Shown here piece by piece: positions 8,639-17,966 of a stretch of DNA of 64,000 nucleotides; the stretch's first letter is position 1, and each line of letters starts with the position of its first letter. The stretch is from an uncultured Roseiflexaceae bacterium (GTDB lineage Bacteria; Chloroflexota; Chloroflexia; Chloroflexales; Roseiflexaceae). Where the stretch lies: assembly GCA_937974195.1 (NCBI GenBank), contig CALJIC010000139.1:1-64000 (forward strand), read 5' to 3'. Position numbers and translations under genes: made by a program. Under the pieces are notes generated by a model. The model was not told the DNA's origin. It did not search any database and worked only from the letters and a program-made list of their open reading frames with translations.

Positions 8639-10175
8639 AGGGTGCCACGCCTTCAACTGATCGATCACGACATGGAGCGTCCGCCGAGCTAGGGTGCTTG
8701 TATTGTGTGATAGCTACCGCAAGGCCGGCTAAAAACCAGAAGAGCGTAAACAATCGCGACTCGGCAACCAGGCCAAACTCGACCATGTTATGTGTGATGA
8801 CGTGCTGGAAGCTAGCCATCAGTCCAACTGCCAGACCTGAGAAGCTAGCGGTGCCACTAGACCACGCAAAGCTCCAGGTCTGGCGGATCAGCACGATCAA
8901 CAGTGATATAAAGGCCCCAACCCCCATCAGGCCAATTTCTGCGCCCAAAAGGAGAAAGACGTTGTGAACAACTGGCAGATAGCCTCTGTTGGTGTATTCA
9001 CCGCTATCGTCATACTCTCGCACCGTTTGCATGTAATTATTCAGGCCGCTGCCGATCACCGGATGATCCGCAATGATCACAAGCGCTCCCTCATTGAGCC
9101 TCTCACGCACCTGTACGGATCCACTATCGCTGACGATACGTGCGGTGATAAGATTCCCAGATAATGTATCGAAAACAGTAAGCCCGCCGATACCCAATCC
9201 GAACAGCATCAAGATATATGCCGGTTGAATATAACGCTTTCTAACAGCAAAATAACCCATAATACACGCGGAAACACCAAAACCCACCCAGCCTCCGCGC
9301 GACTGGGTATAGAAGAGCGACATTAGGGCCATACAGACAACAGCCATCAAGGTCAACTTCAAGTACTTTCGTATTGGCGCAAGAAGCATCCCAGAAACAA
9401 CTGGCACAACCATTCCAAGATACATCGCAAAATTGTTACTGTGAAAGAACGTCCCCGAAGAGCGCTCAAGCACCACATCTGCATCCTCTGGCAAACTACT
9501 GACATCTATTTCACCGATAAAGGTGAGACCGAGCCGGTCTCCACGGGTCACGCCATGAAAAAGACCAATGGCACTCTGCAAAAATAGTGATGCGACAAGC
9601 CCGCCAATCACCCAAGTAATATCACGCTGATCCCGGACACAATTAATCAGCACTAAGTAAAGTATCATGCCCTTAACGACTTCGAATACCTGAAATGTTG
9701 TCAGTAGCGGGTCAATCGCCGGCAATATCGAGAGCAGACAAAAGACAAAGAAGATCACTATTAGCACAGTAACACGCGGAAAGGATTTCAGCCGCATCTC
9801 ACGCCGCACACCCGCCCGACTCAGCAGAAGAAACACCAGCAGCGCGAGGATCATATTCGTGAGGCTGATAATGAGCGCCGGTGGTCCTCCATCATGATCC
9901 CGATACAGAAAACTGATATCGATATGAAGCGGTATGCTGAACGCCAGCAGCGCCAACAATGGTCGCTTCACCTGGCCGATGGCGACCATCAGCACTACGC
10001 CCGCCAACGCGATTGGGAGCAAGAGACCCAGAGTCGTGGATCGCTGCACGAGCACTACTGACAGGATGCCTACGCCCACACCACTGAGGACCGCAGCGCC
10101 GCACACAGCCATCAAGAACTGCTGGCGCTGCAGCGCCGTGCGCATCGTGATGTGGAGGTTCGACAGAACTGCCAT
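8631..10175 (-). CDS. O-antigen ligase/polymerase (Wzy/WaaL-like) membrane protein
   Basis: 514 residues, about 11-12 hydrophobic segments, beginning with 'FLMAVCGAAVLSGVGVGILSVV' and 'TTLGLLLPIALAGVVLMVAIG'. A long non-membrane loop occurs about residues 215-250 and another near 345-385 ('ARIVSDSGSVQVRERLNEGALVIIADHPVIGSGLNNY'). The motif R-x3-L...A-x4-P-x2-G-G/S-G-x-N in that loop is the PF04932 (Wzy_C) hallmark. It likely polymerises repeat units on the outer face of the membrane. Visibly AT-richer than its neighbours, which is usual for wzy genes. Confidence 0.85.
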   Translation of the reverse strand: MAVLSNLHITMRTALQRQQFLMAVCGAAVLSGVGVGILSVVLVQRSTTLGLLLPIALAGVVLMVAIGQVKRPLLALLAFSIPLHIDISFLYRDHDGGPPALIISLTNMILALLVFLLLSRAGVRREMRLKSFPRVTVLIVIFFVFCLLSILPAIDPLLTTFQVFEVVKGMILYLVLINCVRDQRDITWVIGGLVASLFLQSAIGLFHGVTRGDRLGLTFIGEIDVSSLPEDADVVLERSSGTFFHSNNFAMYLGMVVPVVSGMLLAPIRKYLKLTLMAVVCMALMSLFYTQSRGGWVGFGVSACIMGYFAVRKRYIQPAYILMLFGLGIGGLTVFDTLSGNLITARIVSDSGSVQVRERLNEGALVIIADHPVIGSGLNNYMQTVREYDDSGEYTNRGYLPVVHNVFLLLGAEIGLMGVGAFISLLIVLIRQTWSFAWSSGTASFSGLAVGLMASFQHVITHNMVEFGLVAESRLFTLFWFLAGLAVAITQYKHPSSADAPCRDRSVEGVAPYV

Positions 10176-10203
10176 CGTCCTACGCCTTGCCCTGTTTCTT
10201 ACT

Positions 10204-11703
10204 CTATTGTCCCGGGCCCGTTAGGCGCTCCTGCCTACGCAGCGGCAGAAGCATCCACACGAGGCGCAGCTCGGTTGCACTAAAAGCGCGCAGCAGCAAC
10301 AACGAGCCGATATACACCGCCGCTGCCGGAATAATCAGCAGCAGCACTGGCAAGCTGCGTCCAATCACGAGGAATACAACCAGGATGGCACCGCTGACGA
10401 TCGGTTTTACCAGATTCCGGCCGAGGGGCAGCGCATCAAACACTCTAGAGATCACAATGAGCTTGCAGAGCAGCACTAACCCTTCCGATGCAACTGTCGT
10501 CATAGCCGCGCCGATATGGCCGAAGAACGGAATAGCCAGCAGATTGGAGGCGATGTTGAACCCTACTCCAACCACCACGATGCGCAACAGCGAGCGCTCT
10601 TTATTGAGCGCGATCAAGGTCGAGTCGCAGGCCCAATTCGCAAAACCGAGGAGCAGTGCGACCATCAGTATCCGTAACACGGGTGCAGCAGGGAGAAATG
10701 ATTCGCCGTAGACGAGCAGTACGATTGGCTCTGCCAGGACAGCTATTCCGATGGCGATCGGCAGCCCGATGATGAGCAGCATGCGAAAGGTCTGTCGCGA
10801 TGTCTCCAGCAACTGGTCTTGCGGCCCGTGGCCCCCATACTGCCGTGCCATCACGGGTAGCACTGCTGCGATCACAGCCTTCGGTAGAAATGAGAACAGG
10901 AAGAAGAACTTGGTCGCAGCAGCGTACCAGCCCGTCATCTCATCACTAGTCAGCAGGGAGAGAAGAACCGTATCGCTGCCGACGTAGATCGTGACCAGTC
11001 CGCTCATTGCCGCGAAGGGCGCTGCGTCACGCACGAAGTGCCAATGTGACTTCAGCGCGGCGCTGAACGCCGGCTTGGCGATACGACGGCTCAGGATCAC
11101 AAAGCTGACCACCAGACCCACAACGTATGCCGTCCACTCGGAGACGACGTACCCGAACAGCCCGTGCCCGAGCATCAACGCGCTCATCACCAACACTGTG
11201 CGCAGAAGCCCGAAGACGAGCCGCACGGTCGCCTCATAGCTCATCAGTTGGTGGGCCCGAAAGAACGCGTTGAACGTCATCGTAAACGAGTAGGCCACGT
11301 ATCCACTGGCGACGATCAAGATCACGGCTCGCTTCGTGCCATCGGCCTCGAACTGCGCCAGGAGCATCCCGATCAGAAGCATCACCGCCAGCGCCAGCAC
11401 CGACTGAATCACGATCAGCCGACCGAGCACAACGCTCGGCGATTCGGCATCGCGCGCGATGGTGCGCACGACCACGGTGTCCAAACCGAAGACGACCGCG
11501 ATGCTGAGCAGCTCGGAGAGCGAGTACGCGAATGCCAGCACGCCGAAGTTGGCGGCGCCAAGTAGGCGGGCCGCCACCAGCAGGACGCCGAAACCGAGCG
11601 CTCGGCTTATCAGCTCAGTAGCGATCAGGATGCCGGTATTCTTGATGACGCGCGCGCCGGTGCTTTGCATGGCTTCGTAGCTGCTGATACTCTCATCCGC
11701 CAC
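10204..11703 (-). CDS. Oligosaccharide flippase (Wzx-like, MOP superfamily)
   Basis: 499 residues with about 14 hydrophobic segments spread over the whole length, starting 'NTGILIATELISRALGFGVLLVAARLLG', the typical first helix and 'ARxLG' motif of polysaccharide flippases. Later 'FLFSFLPKAVIAAVLPVMARQYG' matches the family region that follows helix 8. The protein is predicted to move undecaprenyl-pyrophosphate-linked repeat units across the cytoplasmic membrane for the Wzy protein encoded 28 bases downstream. Size is as expected. Confidence 0.9.
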   Translation of the reverse strand: MADESISSYEAMQSTGARVIKNTGILIATELISRALGFGVLLVAARLLGAANFGVLAFAYSLSELLSIAVVFGLDTVVVRTIARDAESPSVVLGRLIVIQSVLALAVMLLIGMLLAQFEADGTKRAVILIVASGYVAYSFTMTFNAFFRAHQLMSYEATVRLVFGLLRTVLVMSALMLGHGLFGYVVSEWTAYVVGLVVSFVILSRRIAKPAFSAALKSHWHFVRDAAPFAAMSGLVTIYVGSDTVLLSLLTSDEMTGWYAAATKFFFLFSFLPKAVIAAVLPVMARQYGGHGPQDQLLETSRQTFRMLLIIGLPIAIGIAVLAEPIVLLVYGESFLPAAPVLRILMVALLLGFANWACDSTLIALNKERSLLRIVVVGVGFNIASNLLAIPFFGHIGAAMTTVASEGLVLLCKLIVISRVFDALPLGRNLVKPIVSGAILVVFLVIGRSLPVLLLIIPAAAVYIGSLLLLRAFSATELRLVWMLLPLRRQERLTGPGQ

Positions 11704-11746
11704 CGCTCGGGCTGCCCGAGCGAATGAGTGCGGCCACCGTAGACAG

Positions 11747-12898
11747 CTAGTGGCCCTGCATTCCCGACGCGCGCCCCACGCTGCTCACCACGTAGCCGAT
11801 GTCCTCCTGCGTCAACTCCGCGTACATCGGCAGCGACACGATCTCCCTCGCGTGCTGCTCAGTCACCGGGAAACACCCCTGCGTGTAGCCGAGCGACTGG
11901 TACGCCTCCTGGAGGTGCACCGGCACCGGGTAGTGAATCCCGCTGGCCACACCCTGCTCGTGTAAAGCGGCGCGCAGCTCGTCACGGTTGCGTGTCCGCA
12001 CGACGTACAGGTGATACACCGCCTCGGCATAGTCCGCCTCGGCCGGCAGCGCGAGGGGCGTGTCGGCCAGCAGCTCGCGGTAGCGCTGGGCGTGGGTGCG
12101 ACGCGCTGCGTTCCACGCATCCAGGTGGCGCAGCTTGACGCGCAGCACCGCCGCCTGAAGCGTGTCGAGCCGCCGGTTGTACCCGATCTCTACGTGGTGG
12201 TATTTCTCGCGCTGGCCGTAGTTGCGCAGCATCCGAACCCGCTCGGCCAGCCACGGATCGTTCGTCACCACGGCGCCGCCATCGCCGTACGCGCCCAGAT
12301 TCTTGCCGGGGTAGAAGCTAAACGCCGCCATGTGACCGAGCGAGCCCACGCGCCGCCCCTTGTAGCGTGCCCCGTGGGCCTGGCAGGCATCCTCAATCAC
12401 CGCCAGGCCATGCCGTGCGGCGATCGCCAGCAGCGGGTCCATATCGACCGGGTGGCCGTAGAGGTGCACGGGGATGATCGCTTTGGTGCGCGGGGTGATC
12501 GCGCGCTCGACTGCCGCCACATCCATCATGGACGTCTGCGGATCGATATCCACCAGCACCGGCGTCGCGCCGGCGTGGGTGATCGCAAAAGCGCTGGCGA
12601 TAAAGGTATTGGCCACCGTGATGACTTCGTCCCCCGGCCCCACGTCGCACGCCCGCAGCGCCAGCTCCAACGCCGCCGTTCCACTATCGACGCCCACCGC
12701 GTAGCTCGCCTCGCAGTACGCAGCGAACTCCTCTTCGAACAGCGCCACGTCCCGGCCCAGAATAAAGTCCGTGGTGTGGAGCACGTGGGAGATCGCCCGC
12801 TGCACCTCGTCGGCGATCGTCTCATACTGAGCCAAGAGATCCACAAATGGGATCTGGCGTTGTCGCTGAGTGCTCACCATAGCCTCCACTTCACTCAC
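11747..12898 (-). CDS. DegT/DnrJ/EryC1/StrS-family PLP aminotransferase
   Basis: 383 residues from GTG at 12898; the stop of the upstream Gfo/Idh gene (TAG, 12898-12900) overlaps this start by one base. An internal ATG at 12880 is an alternative. PLP lysine is K199 in 'AFSFYPGKNLGAYGDGG', with 'VIEDACQAHGARY' (Asp that holds the pyridine N) and 'SGTAALELALRA' for the phosphate. These enzymes make amino sugars from keto-sugar nucleotides (UDP- or dTDP-linked). The adjacent oxidoreductase probably supplies the keto substrate, so together they resemble a WbpB/WbpE-type pair; the exact sugar is inference. Confidence 0.9.
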   Translation of the reverse strand: MSEVEAMVSTQRQRQIPFVDLLAQYETIADEVQRAISHVLHTTDFILGRDVALFEEEFAAYCEASYAVGVDSGTAALELALRACDVGPGDEVITVANTFIASAFAITHAGATPVLVDIDPQTSMMDVAAVERAITPRTKAIIPVHLYGHPVDMDPLLAIAARHGLAVIEDACQAHGARYKGRRVGSLGHMAAFSFYPGKNLGAYGDGGAVVTNDPWLAERVRMLRNYGQREKYHHVEIGYNRRLDTLQAAVLRVKLRHLDAWNAARRTHAQRYRELLADTPLALPAEADYAEAVYHLYVVRTRNRDELRAALHEQGVASGIHYPVPVHLQEAYQSLGYTQGCFPVTEQHAREIVSLPMYAELTQEDIGYVVSSVGRASGMQGH

Positions 12899-13944
12899 TA
12901 TGACACGAGCTGCCGGTGCCGGTACTCGAGCACCACGGGTGCGCCGTGGGCAGCTACCGACCTGTCGATCGCTTCCATCACCTGCACCACTTCGACCCCT
13001 TCACGCCCGCTCGTCAGCGGCTGGCAGCCGGTGAGAACGCACTCCAGGAAGTGGGCGCACTCGTTCTTGAGCGGCTCGCTCGCTTCGATCTTCGGGATGA
13101 TGATGGCGCCGTCGCGCATCAGAAGCTGGTGCTCGCCAAAGCTGCTGGCCTCCCGCTCGACCGATGTCACTCCTTTCTCGAATACCCGCACGCGCTCCGT
13201 GGTGCTGATGTCGTCGAACACGATCCGCTCATTGCTCCCCACCACCACGACCTCGCGCACCTTGTTGGGATTGGCCCAGCTCACGTGAATATGGCCCACG
13301 ACGCCGTTCGGGTAGCCCAGCGAGATGAAGCCGACATCGTCGCGGCTGTTGCGCAGCACGCGCATCCCCACTGCGCTGACCCACACAGGCAAGCTGTCCA
13401 GCAGGTAGTTGAAGATCGAGATATCGTGCGGCGCCAGATCCCACAATGCGCTCACATCGGTGCGGATAGGCCCGAGATTGGTGCGCGTGGCATACAGGTA
13501 GTACACTTGCCCGACGTCCCCCAAGCTGATGTACTCCTTGATCTTGCGCACCCCGGCGTTGTACAGAAACGTGTGGCCAACCATCAGGATCAGCCCACGC
13601 ATAGCAGCCAGCTCGACGAGCTCCTCGCCCTCCGCCACACCTGTCGTGAGCGGCTTCTCAACCAGCACATGCTTGCCGGCCAGCAGACTGCGGCGCGCGA
13701 TCGCATAGTGCGATGTCGCGCCGGTGCAGACCACAACCGCATCCACGCCAGGCATCTGGAGCACATCGTCCAGCTCAGTCGTCAGCGTCACCTGCTGAAA
13801 GCGCCGCCCGACTTCCTGCAACCGCTCGTAGTTTTGGTCGCAGATCGCCACCACACGAGCATCCGGCAGCTCATTGAACACGCGGACGTGATTGACGCCC
13901 CAATAGCCGCTGCCGATAATCGCGACTCCAACCTGCTGTGTCAT
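12898..13944 (-). CDS. Gfo/Idh/MocA-family NAD(P)-dependent oxidoreductase
   Basis: 348 residues. The N-terminal Rossmann motif is GSGYWG at 11-16 and the conserved EKP (E96-K97-P98, 'HVLVEKPLT') follows, with the C-terminal substrate domain beginning near residue 130 ('HTFLYNAGVRKIKEYI'). The family oxidises or reduces sugar (nucleotide) hydroxyls. It is fused in expression to the DegT aminotransferase by a one-base stop/start overlap, so a 3-keto-sugar made here and aminated by that enzyme is the natural reading (inferred). Confidence 0.9.
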   Translation of the reverse strand: MTQQVGVAIIGSGYWGVNHVRVFNELPDARVVAICDQNYERLQEVGRRFQQVTLTTELDDVLQMPGVDAVVVCTGATSHYAIARRSLLAGKHVLVEKPLTTGVAEGEELVELAAMRGLILMVGHTFLYNAGVRKIKEYISLGDVGQVYYLYATRTNLGPIRTDVSALWDLAPHDISIFNYLLDSLPVWVSAVGMRVLRNSRDDVGFISLGYPNGVVGHIHVSWANPNKVREVVVVGSNERIVFDDISTTERVRVFEKGVTSVEREASSFGEHQLLMRDGAIIIPKIEASEPLKNECAHFLECVLTGCQPLTSGREGVEVVQVMEAIDRSVAAHGAPVVLEYRHRQLVS

Positions 13945-13974
13945 CTTGTTTCACCTCGTTGTGCAAGCGCTGCA

Positions 13975-14703
13975 CTACCCGCCGCCAAATCCTGAGATAA
14001 CGATGCCGGCTGTCTGGGCCAGAATCTTGATATCCAGCCACAGAGACTGATTGCGAACGTACTCGATATCCAGCCGCACCATGTCCTCGAAGGAGACCTG
14101 CGACCGGCCTGTGACCTGCCACAGCCCCGTCATACCCGGCAGGGCAGCTAGTCGCTCACGGTGGCGGGTCTCGTACGCTGCAGCCTCATAGATCGGCACC
14201 GGCCGCGGGCCGACCAGGCTCATCTCGCCGCGCAGCACGTTGAAAAGCTGTGGCAGCTCATCTAGGCTCGTTTTGCGCAGAAAGGCTCCAACTCGTGTGA
14301 TCCGCTGATCATTCGCTAGCTTGAACGAGCCGTTCTTGGCGTGGTACTCATCGAGCCGGCCCTCGACAAAAGCCTTGATATGCTGCTCGTGAAGCGACTG
14401 ATCGGCGTCCTGCCGCATAGTGCGGAACTTGTACATATTGAAGGGGCGGATCTCCCAAACGATCTGGCCGTTGTACGTCCGTCGCCGCGACCCCACGCGC
14501 TGTTGGATGAACAGCGCCGGTCCGGGGGAGTCGTATCGGATAGCAAGGGCGATAATGAGCATGATCGGCGCGAGCACGATCACCAAGCCCGTAGCGATAA
14601 CAAGATCCATCAGACGCTTCACAAGGTATGAGGAACCCACAAGACGATGGTGGTCGGTCACAAGCAGCAGGTTATCCGCGCTTGTTCTAATTTCGCGAAT
14701 CAT
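13975..14703 (-). CDS. Initiating sugar-phosphate transferase (PF02397 bacterial sugar transferase)
   Basis: 242 residues, the short form with a single hydrophobic segment ('LMDLVIATGLVIVLAPIMLIIALAIRY', about 30-55) and then the catalytic core: 'SPGPALFIQQRVG', 'FNMYKFRTM', 'RITRVGAFLRKTSLDELPQLFNVLRGEMSLVGPRP' and 'PGMTGLWQVTGRS'. It transfers a sugar-1-phosphate from UDP-sugar to undecaprenyl phosphate and so starts the repeat unit. It lacks the extra N-terminal membrane domain of WbaP/WcaJ types. It starts 3 bases after the BY-kinase stop codon. Confidence 0.93.
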   Translation of the reverse strand: MIREIRTSADNLLLVTDHHRLVGSSYLVKRLMDLVIATGLVIVLAPIMLIIALAIRYDSPGPALFIQQRVGSRRRTYNGQIVWEIRPFNMYKFRTMRQDADQSLHEQHIKAFVEGRLDEYHAKNGSFKLANDQRITRVGAFLRKTSLDELPQLFNVLRGEMSLVGPRPVPIYEAAAYETRHRERLAALPGMTGLWQVTGRSQVSFEDMVRLDIEYVRNQSLWLDIKILAQTAGIVISGFGGG

Positions 14704-14706
14704 GTG

Positions 14707-16107
14707 CTACCTCAATTCTTCCATTTCGTTCCGGCGTCGCGTTGGCTCAACCATCGGCAGCCGCGAGTGATCGGGCGGTGCCGGGTAGTAGTCGCTGGTT
14801 AGATCTGGCTCCGCTTCATTCACCACAACGCCGAGCATCCGCGCACCCACGCGCTCCAGACGCTCACGCGCGGCATTCACATGGTGGGCATGGACCCAGC
14901 CACGCCGCGCCACAAGCAGCACGCCGTCCACGAATGGGGCAACGCTGCGCGCATCGGCCACCGCCATGGCCGCGGGTGTGTCCAGCACCACCGTGTCATA
15001 CTGCTGCAGCAGCCTGTCGATCAGCGCGCGCATCCGATCGGTTCCGAGCAACTCAGTAGGGTTGGGCGGGAGCGGCCCGCTCGTGATCAGATGCAAGTTC
15101 GGCGAACCACTCGGCCGGATGATCCCCGTAGGCGGTAGGGAGTTCTGGAGCGTATCCGACAGGCCGGCAGCGTTTTGCAGCTCGAAGATCGCGTGGAGCC
15201 GCGGCTGGCGCAGGTCGCAGTCCACTAACACCACACTTCTGCCACTCTTGGCAATCGAGAGCGCCAGGCAAGCCGCCACAAGCGTCTTGCCTTCGCGCGG
15301 CTCCGCACTCGTCACAAGCACACTGCGCGGCTGCGGTGTTAGGCCCGGCGCAAAAAGATCTGTCCGGAGCTGCCTGAACGCTTCCTGCCCAGGGATAACC
15401 TCATCTCGCGCCGGCTTCCATTGATGTAAGCGGCGTATCCTTGGGATGCTTCCGAGGATGGGAAGCTTCGCCATCCGCTGGATCTGCGCTGAGGTGTACA
15501 GGCGCGTGTCGAACCCCTCCGCCAGAAAGGCCACGCCAAACCCAGCCATCAGCCCGACCAGCGCCGCCACGAGCATGATCAGGCTCGTGCGCGGGCTCGA
15601 AGGTTCGTCAGGCACAGTAGCTTGGTCGACGAGCACGAGCGGGTACGCCTGTGTGCCACGGTCCAGCTGACGGCTCTCATCGATAAGCATCGCCGCCAGA
15701 CTATTTGCTATGGCCTGGGCCATCTGTGGATTCTCGTGCTGGACGTGGATGGCGATCAGCTCGGTGTCCGCAATGATCTCGGCATCCACCCTGATCGACT
15801 GCTCGGACGGGAACTGCTGCCTGAGCAGCGTCTGCATCTGAGAGCTGTTGGCGATGCGGGCATAGGTGTTCATCAGGCGCCCGGCATACAGAACGCCGTC
15901 CCATCCGATCGACCCGCGTGTGCCGGTTGCAAGCCGCAAGGTGGATGTAGCTGTGTAGATCGGTGGTATACGCTGTAATATCGCTGCTGCGGCAAGCAGT
16001 GTGGCGACGAACGTCAGCGCGATGAGCCATTTGCGACGCCAGATGACCTGGGCGTAATCGCGCAGTTCCATATCGCCGCCTATCGTTGTTGCATCACTGC
16101 TAGACAT
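14707..16107 (-). CDS. Wzz/BY-kinase: chain-length determinant with tyrosine autokinase domain
   Basis: 466 residues. Residues 1-200 are the Wzz co-polymerase part: N-terminal helix 'WLIALTFVATLLAAAAIL' at 27-44, extracytoplasmic region, second helix 'SLIMLVAALVGLMAGFGVAFLAEG' at 175-198. Residues 215-466 are the BY-kinase: Walker A-like AEPREGKT at 269-276, Walker A' 'SVVLVDCDLR' at 291-300, Walker B-like 'QYDTVVLDTPA'. The usual C-terminal tyrosine cluster is reduced to one YY pair near 'DLTSDYYPAPP'. It controls chain length with Wzy and is the first gene of the tight EPS block. A start at residue 13 (ATG 16071) after AGGCGG is an alternative. A 321-base gap separates it from the adaptor gene upstream. 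Confidence 0.9.
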   Translation of the reverse strand: MSSSDATTIGGDMELRDYAQVIWRRKWLIALTFVATLLAAAAILQRIPPIYTATSTLRLATGTRGSIGWDGVLYAGRLMNTYARIANSSQMQTLLRQQFPSEQSIRVDAEIIADTELIAIHVQHENPQMAQAIANSLAAMLIDESRQLDRGTQAYPLVLVDQATVPDEPSSPRTSLIMLVAALVGLMAGFGVAFLAEGFDTRLYTSAQIQRMAKLPILGSIPRIRRLHQWKPARDEVIPGQEAFRQLRTDLFAPGLTPQPRSVLVTSAEPREGKTLVAACLALSIAKSGRSVVLVDCDLRQPRLHAIFELQNAAGLSDTLQNSLPPTGIIRPSGSPNLHLITSGPLPPNPTELLGTDRMRALIDRLLQQYDTVVLDTPAAMAVADARSVAPFVDGVLLVARRGWVHAHHVNAARERLERVGARMLGVVVNEAEPDLTSDYYPAPPDHSRLPMVEPTRRRNEMEELR

Positions 16108-16428
16108 CGATACTCATCCCATCGTGATCGCTGCCCGCGCCACCCTGCGCGCATCAACGATCGGGCTAGCTCGCTGCCGGGTATCTGCCCGTTCCCTCGA
16201 CGTACACGGCAGCCCTCGCCTTCGCGCCGCCTGAAATGGTTTAGAAAGGTAAATTTTTTCCCCTTTTCCGTCGCTCTGCGGCAGACAAAGCGCCTGTGGA
16301 AGGCTATAGGCGCTCCACACCTTCCCATCAAGAGGCGGACAACACCGGTTGCGTAAGTCTGTGAGATGAGGGTTTCAAGAGCGCAGCGCGCTGCACCGCC
16401 ACAGCGCAGAGCGCTGGCTCCCGCGAAG
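16108..16428. other. Intergenic region with a degenerate interspersed repeat
   Basis: No gene is supportable. On the minus strand, 16330-16240 resembles the palindromic interspersed repeat found elsewhere in the window (a GCCGCAGAGCG stretch followed by GGAAAAGGGG). It also contains a run of A/T at 16245-16260 that stands out in this GC-rich sequence. It could hold the promoter of the tight EPS block that starts at 16107. Confidence 0.5.
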
Positions 16429-17925
16429 CTACGGGGCGATCGTCACTTGAGCCGGCATGTTCCAGCGCAACCGCTCATCCCACATGTCGGGCGCGATCAC
16501 CACGGTGTACAGGGCTTGGGAGCGCTCGCCCTTGCCAAACGGCTTGACACGCGCCACCTTGCCGGTAAGCACCAGATCGGGCACAGCGTCGAAGCTGATC
16601 GTTACTGCTGCGCCTTCATGGACTCTCACGATGCTCAGGTCATCGACGCTCTGAGCCTCCAGCTGCCAGGCCGAGCTATCGGCCAGAACGATCACCGGAT
16701 GCCCGGCGCTGGTAAGCTCGCCCGGATCGATGTCCACCGCCGCGACGAACCCAGCAACGGGCGCGACCAGCGTCGCACGCTCGAGCGCCAGCTCTGCCCG
16801 CTTCAGATCGACCTCGCTCAGCTGGATCGCCGCCTGAGCCTGCGCGATCGACGCCGAGCGCGGGCCTGCGATCAGCTCTTCCAAGCGCGTCTGGGCATAC
16901 CTGACCGCCGCCGCGGCCGCGTCGAGCTCGCTCTGCCGCACATCGCCCTGTAGCCGCGCCAGGTCGGCCAGCGCTGCCGCGACATCGGCCCGCGCCTGTG
17001 CCAATTCATCGGGCGTCGCGCCGGCCTGCAGCAGTTCCAACTCGGCCCGGGCAGAGGCGACGCGCGTCTCCGCCAGAGCTAACCCGGTGATCTCCGCCTG
17101 GCGCGCGGCCTCATAGTCGACCTTTGCCCGCTCGAGCGCGGACTCGGCGTTGGCCATCGCCAGCGTCGCCTTCTCAAGCGCCTCGGCTGCCGCCCGCCCT
17201 CGGTTATCGTCGCCGCTGGCGACCTCGCGCTCCTGCACCGCCCGGCTGTAGTCCCCTTGGGCGACGCGCAGGTCGTTGGCGCGCTCCTCCATGTGCCGCC
17301 GCGCCTGCTCCTTGGCCGCGGCGAGCGCCGCGCGCTGCCGCTCGAGATCCGCCTGCGCCGCGGCAACCGCCGCCCGCGCGCGGTCGAGCTCCGCGGGCCG
17401 CGCCCCGCGCTCCAGCTTGGTCAGGCGCGCCTGAGCCGCGGCGAGGCGCGCCTGCGCGGCTTGAATGTCCTGCGGCATCACCCGCGCCTGCGCCTGCTGC
17501 AGCCGTGCCTGCGCCTCGGCTAGCTGGGCCTGCGCCGCGGCGACGTCGGCGGCCGGCGCCCCTTCGAGCAGCTGGTCGTACTCGGCGCGCACCCGCGCCA
17601 GCTGCGCACGCGCCCGCTCGACTTCCAAGCGCAGGTCACGGGTGTCCAGCCGCACCAGCGGGTCACCCTGCGCTACCACATCACCCTCGCGCACCAGTAC
17701 CTCGGCGACCGTCATGCCGCTGAGTGGGAAGCTCAGCTCGATACTGCGCACCGGGACGACGCGCGCCTCGACCACCAAGTCCTGTTCGGACACCTGCACC
17801 TGCGCGATCTGGCTGGTCACTGTCGGGCTCTGCGCCGCCACGCTCTCAGGTGGGAGCGGCTCGCCGCCGAGGCTGAAGACAGCAACCACAAGGAGCGCCA
17901 CAAGCGCGCCGGCGAGGTAGCGCAT
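16429..17925 (-). CDS. HlyD/RND-adaptor-like membrane-fusion protein with very long coiled coil
   Basis: 498 residues when started at ATG 17925, which is preceded by AGGAG seven bases away; longer in-frame readings to 18015 add no signal. Residues 1-25 are a membrane helix ('YLAGALVALLVVAVFSLGG'). A first lipoyl half-motif follows ('VVPVRSIELSFPLSGMTVAEVLVREGDVVAQGDPLVRLD'). Then comes about 270 residues of Ala/Arg/Gln/Glu-rich coiled coil, with four 'GAxPxEL-xxARAxVAAAxADL' type repeats. After that come the second lipoyl half ('ATLVAPVAGFVAAVDIDPGEL') and a beta-barrel end. The family links an inner-membrane transporter to export. No ABC or RND partner is adjacent. In an EPS locus it could assist polymer export (inferred). 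Confidence 0.82.
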   Translation of the reverse strand: MRYLAGALVALLVVAVFSLGGEPLPPESVAAQSPTVTSQIAQVQVSEQDLVVEARVVPVRSIELSFPLSGMTVAEVLVREGDVVAQGDPLVRLDTRDLRLEVERARAQLARVRAEYDQLLEGAPAADVAAAQAQLAEAQARLQQAQARVMPQDIQAAQARLAAAQARLTKLERGARPAELDRARAAVAAAQADLERQRAALAAAKEQARRHMEERANDLRVAQGDYSRAVQEREVASGDDNRGRAAAEALEKATLAMANAESALERAKVDYEAARQAEITGLALAETRVASARAELELLQAGATPDELAQARADVAAALADLARLQGDVRQSELDAAAAAVRYAQTRLEELIAGPRSASIAQAQAAIQLSEVDLKRAELALERATLVAPVAGFVAAVDIDPGELTSAGHPVIVLADSSAWQLEAQSVDDLSIVRVHEGAAVTISFDAVPDLVLTGKVARVKPFGKGERSQALYTVVIAPDMWDERLRWNMPAQVTIAP

Positions 17926-17966
17926 CGGAACACTCCTGAGCTGCCGGAGATCGAGCACTGTGGCAC

